Below are positions 1 through 7,074 of a DNA stretch of 32,871 bases, in pieces (the stretch's first letter is position 1; the number at the start of each line of letters is the position of its first letter). The notes under the pieces were generated by a model. It had not been told where the DNA came from, did no database searches, and worked only from the letters and a program-made list of their open reading frames with translations. The stretch comes from Bacteroidales bacterium. Lineage in GTDB: Bacteria > Bacteroidota > Bacteroidia > Bacteroidales > F082. The translations under genes and the position numbers were made by a program. The stretch covers positions 1-32,871 of the forward strand of contig WGCY01000032.1 in NCBI GenBank assembly GCA_015493525.1. The letters run 5' to 3'.

Positions 1-150
1 CTAAACGCTTTAAAACCTATCCCAATAAAAAAACACGGAAGAAAAGCTTACAGTTTCTTTAAATATGGACTTAACAGATTAGCTAAAATTATTAATATCA
101 ATGATTTAGAAACGTTTAAAGACTACTGTGAATTTTTGTCATGTACTTAG
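1..150 (+). CDS. IS4-type transposase, C-terminal fragment (runs off left edge)
   Basis: Frame 1 is open from the first base to a TAG at 148-150, giving 49 residues that include KPIPIKKHGRKAYSFFKYGL and end in CEFLSCT. The KHGRK/FKYGL stretch and a terminal FLSCT are typical of the C-terminus of IS4-family (DDE) transposases in Bacteroidota, an identification made from memory of the family. Only the tail lies in the window, so intactness of the element cannot be judged. The stop is 13 bp from the stop of the convergent DUF4301 gene. The right inverted repeat of the element must therefore lie in a very short space or reach into that gene's end; I could not delimit it. Confidence 0.72.
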   Translation, partial: LNALKPIPIKKHGRKAYSFFKYGLNRLAKIININDLETFKDYCEFLSCT

Positions 151-163
151 GTTAAATATATTA

Positions 164-1717
164 TTATTCCGGCTGATGCTGCGGACGCAACAAATCATTG
201 ATGGTTTTTACTGGATTAAAAGTAATCAGCGGCGTTTCCACAAAAAGTGTAATCCAGTCGGCCATGGCACCGTTCCACAAGCCGGGCAGCTCCTGCGCTT
301 TCAGTTCACGGCCATCCTTTGATTTTACGGAGATAAAACCTGTTTGCGGGTCCACAAAATCCCTGAGATCAAACGGGTTTCCCTGATAGTCGCGCACACC
401 GCAGACCAAATCTACCGGATTAAAATGTGTTGCTCCGGAAACAATTTTCTGTTGTTCAGCATCTTTTAAATTCATCTGGGAAGATTCCACAATCTGCAGG
501 GAGAGTTCGTCCTCTTCGTTCACCACCCAAAACGGCCCGCCACCGGGTTCACCTTCATTTTTGACCATGCCGGCTACACGCATAGGCCGGTTGAGTTTAC
601 CAAACAGAAAATCAATTTTTTCCATTTTCTCATAGCCTTCGTATGCCGCCGGAATAAAGATATTCAGCTGCTCACGGGCAAAAGTTTTTATTTCATCCAG
701 TTCCTTATCCGAAAGATTTCCATCTTCCAGCCTGTCGAGATACACAAATGTCTGCTCCTGAAGTCGGAAAAGCAAGCCACCGATGACCTTTTTGTAGCGG
801 TAAGTGGTACCGCGAAGCCGGCCAGGGACTATGTTATCTATATTTTTCACAAAAATTATTTCCCCTTTTAAATCATTCAGGTTTTCGATAAGGGCACCAT
901 GTCCGCCGGGGCGAAACAGCAGGCTGCCATCTTCGTTGCGAAAAGGCGCGTTGTTCATCTCCACGGCTATGGTATCGGTAGAGGGCTTTTGTTGCGAGTA
1001 GCTGACCTGAAAATGGACGCCAAAATGATTTTCATATTTCTCACGCACGGATTCCACGGCCTTTTCAAATTCCGGTTGATGCTCGGGCGAAACGGTAAAA
1101 TGCACCCGTGCCTCGCCCTCTTTATCCACAGCATAATGTGCCGCCTCTGCCAAATGCTCTTCAAAAGCTTTGCGCGGGCCATCGGGATAGAGATGGAAAT
1201 GCAACAATGCTTTTGGCAACATGCCGTAATTCAATCCTTTATCTGTAAGAAGATAATCCAGGATGGTGTTGTAATCTTTCTGCTGGCGAAGCGTTTTCAG
1301 GTCAAGGCCGTCTTTTTGCAAAATACCGGACAACACATTGTAAAAAGCAAATTTTTCCAGGTTCTTAAAGAAATAGCCCATGCTCTGCAAATCATTTTCC
1401 CGCTCAAGCCGGTCGGTTTCCTCCTGTGTTCCCGAAAAGGTCTGCCGGAAAGCAAAGAGTTTCTTAAACATACGGCTGGCAGCACCGGAAGCAGGAACAA
1501 ATTTCAGAATTTCGTAATCCTCTTTGTTCACGTCAAAAAAGGTTTCCAATTCTTTTGCCATATCTTCGTCAAACGAAAGCAGGCCGTTACCCGGAACAGC
1601 CGGAGCGGCAAGGCGAATGTAAGGAAACCCCGTTTTAAAGTGTTCCAGCTGTTTTTCGACTGTTTCGGGAGAGATACCTTTGGATTTTATCTGTTGGAGG
1701 TCTTTTTCGGTAAACAT
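164..1717 (-). CDS. DUF4301 family protein (nucleotidyltransferase-like)
   Basis: A 517-residue protein, full length for the DUF4301 family found mainly in Bacteroidota. Recognisable conserved blocks are KFVPASGAASRMFK (about 72-85), FRPGGHGALIENL (268-280) and VKNIDNI (290-296). The second and third resemble the sugar/uridine-binding loop and following strand of UDP-sugar pyrophosphorylases, so a nucleotide-sugar-binding fold is likely, but no reaction is established for the family. No signal peptide or membrane segment is seen, so it should be cytoplasmic. The ATG start is preceded by a good -7 element at 1743-1750. It is transcribed alone, with an AT-rich restriction-modification cassette upstream and an insertion-sequence end immediately downstream. 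The last residues could have been altered by the insertion; length argues against serious truncation. Confidence 0.85.
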   Translation of the reverse strand: MFTEKDLQQIKSKGISPETVEKQLEHFKTGFPYIRLAAPAVPGNGLLSFDEDMAKELETFFDVNKEDYEILKFVPASGAASRMFKKLFAFRQTFSGTQEETDRLERENDLQSMGYFFKNLEKFAFYNVLSGILQKDGLDLKTLRQQKDYNTILDYLLTDKGLNYGMLPKALLHFHLYPDGPRKAFEEHLAEAAHYAVDKEGEARVHFTVSPEHQPEFEKAVESVREKYENHFGVHFQVSYSQQKPSTDTIAVEMNNAPFRNEDGSLLFRPGGHGALIENLNDLKGEIIFVKNIDNIVPGRLRGTTYRYKKVIGGLLFRLQEQTFVYLDRLEDGNLSDKELDEIKTFAREQLNIFIPAAYEGYEKMEKIDFLFGKLNRPMRVAGMVKNEGEPGGGPFWVVNEEDELSLQIVESSQMNLKDAEQQKIVSGATHFNPVDLVCGVRDYQGNPFDLRDFVDPQTGFISVKSKDGRELKAQELPGLWNGAMADWITLFVETPLITFNPVKTINDLLRPQHQPE

Positions 1718-1742
1718 TAATTATTTATTTTGGTTTATCTAA

Positions 1743-1750
1743 CAAAAATA
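1743..1750 (-). promoter_or_regulatory. -7 promoter element for the DUF4301 gene
   Basis: CAAAAATA on the plus strand is TATTTTTG on the coding strand, matching the Bacteroidota -7 consensus TAnnTTTG, 26 bp upstream of the ATG. No clear -33 TTTG partner was found. Confidence 0.45.
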
Positions 1751-1837
1751 CAGAAATTGTCTTCTTTAAAGCGGCAGGCAGAGAAAATATTGTTCCTCTC
1801 CAGGCTTTCACTGAATGTGGGCTGCGCCTCAAATACA

Positions 1838-3607
1838 CTATAATGATGTATGCAGTGCATGTTCGGTAAAGATGTTTAATTGTTGATTTCTCTCAATTTC
1901 CTTTTTTGTTAATTTGGCTTTATAGTTTTCCCAGTCTTTAATCTTTATACCTGCAATCCCTAATTGTAATTCATCGAAATTGGTATGAGAAATTATTTCA
2001 TGCAAATTAATTCTCATTAGCAAATCTTTCGTTATCATTCTTTTAGCATCTTTAAATGCAATTGATTGAATAAATCCCTGTGTTCCCTCTTTGTTCAACA
2101 GAAACCTTGTTATCTCCGCTTCAATTAATGTATCAAAACCAATAAAGTAACAAGTATCATCAAGCATGGCTGGCTTGTTATCAATTGGCTTAACAAGAGA
2201 AAATGTGGTCGTTTTATACATTCCCGCAATGGCCACTTTGTAGGGTTTAAATGAATAATCTCCAATTCCAAAAATTGAGAAAACAGGTTTCCCTTTGTAA
2301 ATACTTGATTTTCTTTTGTTAAAATACTCAATATTATTGAAAAGATAATAATAAGTCTTAGGATATAGTTCTCTTATATATTTAGTTTCCTGTCCTACCT
2401 TTTTCTGAGTAATGATGGTATATTTTCTGGATTTATCAATTACAGCCCCTTTTAAATCAGAGCTTTTTAATAATGCAAAAACCAAATCTTTTTCTATTTC
2501 GACCGTTTCTTTATTATTATTAAAATATTGACCGTTAATATTTTCCAACTCCATTATTTTAGAAGCATCGTGTTTTACCCCTTGTCTCCAGACGAAAGGA
2601 AATTCTCCATCCAAATCTTCGGACTTTAGGTACAAGTCAATGTTTGCAACAAATTTATTATTAACCCAGCCATATTCCCTAATTAAATGTTTTGTGTAAA
2701 TATTATATTCACTAATTGACATGCCCGGCCTTTTGTTTAGGGAACACAATAATAAACAGGCATTTACGGAAACATTAAATTCTATTTTCGCATCAATATC
2801 AAATTGTTTAATGTTCGAAATTCGATATTTTATTTTATTTTGTTCCAGAAGAATATTTTTTGCTACCGAATTTTTAACAAGAAAGGCAAAATTCCCATCT
2901 GATTTTGAGAATGTTGATATTAACTTAACGGAAATATACTCCCCAATATCAAAATTTCCTTTTCCTGTAATTGCATCAAGTCCGTTATGGTTTTTAAAAT
3001 TTGACTTTACGGGTAAATTATCAGAGCCGAGAGAAGATAATTTTGAATTTGTTACCCAGGGAGGATTTCCAATGACCAATATTTTTTGGTCTTTGTGTTT
3101 CTCTGAAATTTTCCTAAAATCAAAGTCAAAGACATTGTAATGGTAAATATGTATTTCCGGCAGATGAGAATTTTTACTTTTCAAAAAGTAGTCCAAAATA
3201 GCAAATTTCGTTTCCCATACGTAAGGTTTGTAAATTTCAACGCCATAGATAAACTTAACATCATCAAATGTGCGAAGGCATGAAAGAATAAAATTTCCTT
3301 TTCCACAGGTAGGTTCAATAATAATCTCAGGTGCTGTATTTTGATTTTTTAAAAGATGACAAACCTTATCACTTAAATTTCTATTTGTCTGAAAATCACC
3401 ATACTCAGCTCTGTCAGGTTCGTTTACAACAACTCTTTCATTTGACACGGTATCAATTAGTTCCTCTAATTCTGAAGGCGTTTCAAAAAAGAAATTTATT
3501 CCGCAAATTGATTCTATCTCTGAATTAAAATCCTCAACAGATAAACTGATTGAATATTCAAAAAAATCAATTACAGATTGTGTAATATTTGCTTCAAAAA
3601 TTTTCAT
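1838..3607 (-). CDS. Type II DNA adenine-N6 methyltransferase of an R-M pair
   Basis: A 589-residue protein with the hallmarks of an N6-adenine DNA methyltransferase. Motif I, the S-adenosylmethionine loop, is EPTCGKGNFI (98-107); motif IV, the catalytic (D/N)PP(Y/W), is NPPW (181-184). The segment DFQTNRNLSDKV (71-82) before motif I fits motif X, the usual order in gamma-type enzymes. About 350 residues follow motif IV and probably hold the target-recognition region. It starts 1 bp after the stop of the endonuclease gene, so the two are co-transcribed with the endonuclease first. Its job would be to protect host DNA at the site cut by that endonuclease; the recognition sequence cannot be read from the protein. 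The gene is markedly AT-rich next to its neighbours, which suggests horizontal acquisition. Confidence 0.88.
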   Translation of the reverse strand: MKIFEANITQSVIDFFEYSISLSVEDFNSEIESICGINFFFETPSELEELIDTVSNERVVVNEPDRAEYGDFQTNRNLSDKVCHLLKNQNTAPEIIIEPTCGKGNFILSCLRTFDDVKFIYGVEIYKPYVWETKFAILDYFLKSKNSHLPEIHIYHYNVFDFDFRKISEKHKDQKILVIGNPPWVTNSKLSSLGSDNLPVKSNFKNHNGLDAITGKGNFDIGEYISVKLISTFSKSDGNFAFLVKNSVAKNILLEQNKIKYRISNIKQFDIDAKIEFNVSVNACLLLCSLNKRPGMSISEYNIYTKHLIREYGWVNNKFVANIDLYLKSEDLDGEFPFVWRQGVKHDASKIMELENINGQYFNNNKETVEIEKDLVFALLKSSDLKGAVIDKSRKYTIITQKKVGQETKYIRELYPKTYYYLFNNIEYFNKRKSSIYKGKPVFSIFGIGDYSFKPYKVAIAGMYKTTTFSLVKPIDNKPAMLDDTCYFIGFDTLIEAEITRFLLNKEGTQGFIQSIAFKDAKRMITKDLLMRINLHEIISHTNFDELQLGIAGIKIKDWENYKAKLTKKEIERNQQLNIFTEHALHTSL

Positions 3608-3608
3608 A

Positions 3609-4286
3609 CTAATGATTCACTTTGTCGATAATTTTGGTAATCCCATCCACTTTCTCAGAAAGTGCTACAACCCTTCCGTATTGTAACCTCCATTGCAAAG
3701 CGTTGGATATGGTCAGATAGCCTAATTTGGGAGGGCTCTGCAAAATTTGCTTTGCTATTTGGGTTAGGATAATATCATCCGCAGGGATGTTTTTATCAGT
3801 GAGATAAGCTATTATATCCTCTTCGTTTGCCCCATCATCCATCATTTCAATCAGCCTGAAAGTTGTTGTGTAATCTGCCGTTCTTTCCTTGTCGATAAAC
3901 GAGCAACTCTTGAAATCTAACAGGGCTGTTTCACTTTCCTGATTATCTGTCTTTTCATAAACAAAGACGAGAAGGTTATATCCCAGCCCGTATATTTTTT
4001 GTTTAGCATCTTTAAAAGGGCTTGAAGATTGGGGTTGTTTTATTGAAGTTACTTTAATATCAGTATTTATTTCCGGTGCCGGCAAATCAACTCCCCTTGC
4101 AGAGTTTCCATTATCTACGATATAATTTTCATTCAGGAAGTTTTTGAATTTGTGTTCGATATAAGTTCCAACAGCTTTTCCGTCAGTTACACCATATAAC
4201 TCTTTGTTTTTGTACATGGTTTCCTGTTTGCAAAATTCATTTGCTGAATTTATTAAATCTTTTATTGTCAGGTTTTTCTTGTTCAC
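3609..4286 (-). CDS. Type II restriction endonuclease (PD-(D/E)XK type)
   Basis: A 225-residue protein encoded directly upstream of the adenine methyltransferase. Likely catalytic residues are Glu44 in a helix (YIEHKF), Asp67 (GVDLP) and the pair Asp76/Lys78 (TDIKVTS), which together make a plausible PD-(D/E)XK metal-binding site. The stretch QPQSSSPFKDAKQKIYGLGY (84-103) looks like a conserved family block, and YNLLVFVY after it is a typical core strand. The frame begins with GTG at 4286; the ATG at 4291-4293 is in another frame, so GTG is the best start. A -7 element lies at 4309-4316. I recognise it as a restriction enzyme from the fold signature and its methyltransferase partner, not from a named enzyme, so its site is unknown. 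Confidence 0.8.
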   Translation of the reverse strand: MNKKNLTIKDLINSANEFCKQETMYKNKELYGVTDGKAVGTYIEHKFKNFLNENYIVDNGNSARGVDLPAPEINTDIKVTSIKQPQSSSPFKDAKQKIYGLGYNLLVFVYEKTDNQESETALLDFKSCSFIDKERTADYTTTFRLIEMMDDGANEEDIIAYLTDKNIPADDIILTQIAKQILQSPPKLGYLTISNALQWRLQYGRVVALSEKVDGITKIIDKVNH

Positions 4287-4308
4287 TTGTCATCCTTATT
4301 TTAAAATA

Positions 4309-4316
4309 CAAATTTA
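4309..4316 (-). promoter_or_regulatory. -7 promoter element for the restriction-modification operon
   Basis: CAAATTTA on the plus strand reads TAAATTTG on the coding strand, a match to TAnnTTTG, 22 bp upstream of the GTG start. No separate controller gene is present in the cassette, so expression timing must rest on this promoter or on translation. Confidence 0.4.
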
Positions 4317-4351
4317 CGTATAATCAGTGACTTTTATTATTGAACACCAGC

Positions 4352-4404
4352 AACACACATTGTGTTATCCCAATGCATGCTGATAGGGAGCATTTCGTAT
4401 TGGG
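4352..4404. repeat. Two short inverted repeats in the junction between the R-M cassette and the lipid operon
   Basis: AACACA/TGTGTT (4352-4357 and 4361-4366) forms a small hairpin. CCCAAT/ATTGGG (4369-4374 and 4399-4404), with ATGC/GCAT inside it, forms a second imperfect one. Neither is followed by a run of U on the minus strand, so neither is a convincing terminator for the operon ending at 4417. Confidence 0.3.
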
Positions 4405-4416
4405 TTGTTTTAATTT

Positions 4417-5418
4417 TCAGTGCATGTCCGCCCCAGACTTCCCATCCCAATAACTCTCTACCGTTCTTCTCAGCCCCTCTTCCAGCCCCACTTTCGGCAC
4501 ATAACCAAAATGCGCTTTTAGCTTTTGGATGCTGAAATGATAATCACGCCCGCCATTGTCGATGCGGTAAGGCGTTAAAAAAGGCTCACTTCGCAATTTA
4601 AGAAAGCGGTGAAAAGCATAATAACTTTTGGCGGCAGCCATGGCCAGCCCATAAGGAAGCGATGTTTTGGGCAATGGGACACCGAGTTGTTTTGCCAGGG
4701 CCGTATTGAACGCATGCCAGGAAATATCCAATCCGTCCGTGGCAAGATATGCGTTCCCGACAGCTTTTTGTTCATTGCCAAGCAACATCATAATGTCAAC
4801 CAGATTCTCCACATAAACCGGACAGGTCTTGCTGCGACCGTGGTTTATTTCGGCAAATTTTCCCTGCAAAAGGGCATCGATATATTTGAAAAGAAAGGTC
4901 CTGTCGTTGATGCCAAAGACATTTCCCGGACGGACCGCAGTGATTTCCATGGAACATCCCGTTGAAAAATCCCAAAGCCACTGTTCGGCCATGAGTTTGG
5001 TTTGTGCGTAAGGAATGAGGTTTTGTGCCGGAGGGTCATCTTCCTTTACATTTTGCCTTCCAAAACCATGAAAAGCCACCGTGCTGACATAAACGAAACG
5101 TTTCACGCCGGCTTTTTCAGCTGCCTTGGCCACATTTTGCGTCCCGAAGAAATTAATTTTCTCAAAAAGAGAGAAAGGCCCCCAGTCGGCTGCCAGTCCG
5201 GCCACATGAAAAACTATCTGTACGTTTTCCATTGCCGGTTTCAGGGTTTCAGGCTGTGTAATATCACCATAAAAAAGATTTACCGGCAGGCCATCAATAA
5301 ACTGCAAATCAGAACTTTTGCGCACCAGCGCATGGACTTCGTACCCATCTGTGAGCAGCCTCCGGCAAAGGTTGCTGCCTATAAAACCATTGGCACCGGT
5401 TACGAGAACCTTTTGCAT
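4417..5418 (-). CDS. NAD(P)-dependent epimerase/dehydratase family reductase (candidate ceramide-pathway reductase)
   Basis: A 333-residue extended short-chain dehydrogenase. The Rossmann glycine motif is GANGFIG (8-14), the Ser/Thr pair sits in YVSTVAFHG (about 110-118) and the catalytic YxxxK is Tyr137/Lys141. The overall pattern resembles the dihydroflavonol reductase / 3-beta-hydroxysteroid dehydrogenase branch more than sugar epimerases. It is the last gene of a four-gene minus-strand operon, its ATG overlapping the preceding stop by one base. The other genes encode an N-acyltransferase-like protein and an Aur1-like PAP2 protein. Bacterial ceramide synthesis uses a reductase of this superfamily (CerR), so a role in reducing the 3-keto group of a sphingoid or ceramide intermediate is my inference. 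Another lipid or sugar substrate remains possible. Confidence 0.82.
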   Translation of the reverse strand: MQKVLVTGANGFIGSNLCRRLLTDGYEVHALVRKSSDLQFIDGLPVNLFYGDITQPETLKPAMENVQIVFHVAGLAADWGPFSLFEKINFFGTQNVAKAAEKAGVKRFVYVSTVAFHGFGRQNVKEDDPPAQNLIPYAQTKLMAEQWLWDFSTGCSMEITAVRPGNVFGINDRTFLFKYIDALLQGKFAEINHGRSKTCPVYVENLVDIMMLLGNEQKAVGNAYLATDGLDISWHAFNTALAKQLGVPLPKTSLPYGLAMAAAKSYYAFHRFLKLRSEPFLTPYRIDNGGRDYHFSIQKLKAHFGYVPKVGLEEGLRRTVESYWDGKSGADMH

Positions 5419-6134
5419 CAGTGAAAGTAGATTATGAACAAATCGGTAAACACACCGATAGAAACGTGAATCAGAAAAACGTACCAGATAGAACGGCTGC
5501 GAAGGGCAATCATGCCAAACAATATCCCCACAAAGATGGAGCCGATGATTTCACCCTCCGGTTTGTCGATGTGCACAAGGCAGGAGGAGATGGTTTCGAT
5601 AAGGATGGCATTGACTGCTCCAAAGCGATCTTTTAAGCCAAAGAGGATAAAACCACGGAAGAAAAATTCCCAGGCCACGTAATAAAACATGACGTAAGCT
5701 GTCTCATAAATAAACAGATGCGATTGATCGGCCAGCAGGCTTTTCGCCAAAGGATACTCCACACGCAGGTCGGGCATTTTTGAAGCGATAAAAATAATCG
5801 GGGCCACCAGTACAGGAATGGTAATCAGCCATCGCAAGCCGTATTTCACATCGCCCCACCCCCATCCAAACTGCCGCAGAGAGCTTTTCATCACAAACTT
5901 CACATACAACGCAGGCAGAATGAACATCAGCACAAAAAACACGGCGAACTGCCAGTACCGGGCAATTAAATCACCTTCATACAGCGACTTAACACGCGGA
6001 AAATAGTCATAGAAAAATTGCGGATAGCCGTGGTAGCGGTACAAAGTGAGCAACACCGGCGCACTCAGCAGAATAACATAGACATGAATGTCGCGTTTAT
6101 CAAACGTAATCCCCTTAAAAATTCCTTTCAACAT
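5418..6134 (-). CDS. CPBP-family (Rce1/Abi-like) intramembrane protein
   Basis: A 238-residue polytopic membrane protein with about six hydrophobic segments. Near the C-terminus it has the CPBP signature: WEFFFRG (155-161, Glu156 and Arg160) followed by LVHIDKPEGE (187-194, His188 and Glu194). In active CPBP proteases the first motif is usually EExxxR; here the first Glu is Trp155, so proteolytic activity is uncertain. It overlaps the upstream PAP2 gene by 20 bp and the downstream reductase gene by one base, so translation is probably coupled. Its place between two lipid-type genes suggests a membrane-associated accessory role, but nothing in the sequence shows the substrate. Confidence 0.8.
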   Translation of the reverse strand: MLKGIFKGITFDKRDIHVYVILLSAPVLLTLYRYHGYPQFFYDYFPRVKSLYEGDLIARYWQFAVFFVLMFILPALYVKFVMKSSLRQFGWGWGDVKYGLRWLITIPVLVAPIIFIASKMPDLRVEYPLAKSLLADQSHLFIYETAYVMFYYVAWEFFFRGFILFGLKDRFGAVNAILIETISSCLVHIDKPEGEIIGSIFVGILFGMIALRSRSIWYVFLIHVSIGVFTDLFIIYFH

Positions 6135-7068
6135 CGTCCTCTACTTTACAATAAGGTCTTAACCGTCCCCTGATTTGCCTGTCGTAAAACCATCCGGCAA
6201 AACTGACTGCCACCGCCGTCCACACGATCCCGGCAACAACATCCACCACATAATGAAAACGGCAATAGATGACGGCAACAAAAATCCCCAAAATGAACGG
6301 GATAAAGGTAAGAAACATTTTTTTGTTGTACCTGAACATGATCACCATCGTCGTTAGGGAAGTGGCAATGTGCAGGCTGGGAAAGGCATCGAACTTGTTC
6401 GGTTCAAAAATATGAATAAAGTTACGGATGGGAACAGCAAGGAAAATTCCATTCAGAGCCTTGGTTTGCAACTGCATGATGGGCTCATAATAACGCGGCC
6501 CCATAGCCGGCACAAAGAAATAAGTTATATAAGCTCCATAATTCACCACAAGCAGAAGAAAAATACTCCTGTCGAGGGCGGTAAACGCTCTTTTTCGGTA
6601 CAAATAAACCAAAATAAACAGCGGGAACGGGTAGTAAATAAAATAAGTGAGGTACAACAAATCGGTCAGCCACGGGCGGACCCAATGCTCTATCCAAACT
6701 GTCGGATCGACACCCAACATCCGGAAATCTATGGCTGCCAATTCTTTGTCATAATCATGCGGATTAAAATAGGGAAGAATCATAAAGAAACTTTCAAAAA
6801 TCACAAACATGAAGATCAACGGATAAAAATCCAGGTATATTTTACCGAGCTTTTGCCAAAAATTCTGGGGAGGGCCCGGTTTTCGGTTTTTACGCAAAAA
6901 GATGGCCAGGCCAATGAGTGCAAAAGAAAAAACCAGTACAACAACCGGCCAGACAGCATAAGGGTTTCGCGGAAGCGAGAAAAGAAAAAAAACAAAAACG
7001 ACAACCACAAAAAGTGTGTTCAAAAGGTCAATTACACTCAGGTACCTCTTGTTGAAAAACGAAATCAT
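6115..7068 (-). CDS. PAP2-superfamily membrane protein, Aur1/inositol-phosphorylceramide-synthase-like
   Basis: A 317-residue protein with about seven to eight membrane segments and the three PAP2 motifs in the Aur1-type arrangement: PAMGPRYY (187-194), PSLH (230-233) and YCRFHYVVDVVAG (268-280). Catalytic candidates are His233, His272 and Asp276. This C-terminal PAP2 subfamily includes fungal Aur1 and the bacterial enzymes that move a phospho-head group from a phospholipid to ceramide. Soluble-lipid phosphatase activity is the alternative. It lies 6 bp after an N-acyltransferase-like gene and overlaps a CPBP gene, all in one operon that ends in an epimerase-family reductase. The neighbours fit a phosphosphingolipid role. 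Motif presence is seen directly; the substrate is inferred. Confidence 0.85.
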   Translation of the reverse strand: MISFFNKRYLSVIDLLNTLFVVVVFVFFLFSLPRNPYAVWPVVVLVFSFALIGLAIFLRKNRKPGPPQNFWQKLGKIYLDFYPLIFMFVIFESFFMILPYFNPHDYDKELAAIDFRMLGVDPTVWIEHWVRPWLTDLLYLTYFIYYPFPLFILVYLYRKRAFTALDRSIFLLLVVNYGAYITYFFVPAMGPRYYEPIMQLQTKALNGIFLAVPIRNFIHIFEPNKFDAFPSLHIATSLTTMVIMFRYNKKMFLTFIPFILGIFVAVIYCRFHYVVDVVAGIVWTAVAVSFAGWFYDRQIRGRLRPYCKVEDDVERNF

Positions 7069-7074
7069 AGCCTC

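Noticed and set aside
899-1720. A 273-codon plus-strand frame antisense to DUF4301
   Set aside because: The opposite strand has full-length family motifs; this frame shows none and has no promoter.
4375-4380. GCATGC near the R-M junction as a third MarR site
   Set aside because: Only the 6-bp core matches; the flanks are not palindromic with the marR operator arms.
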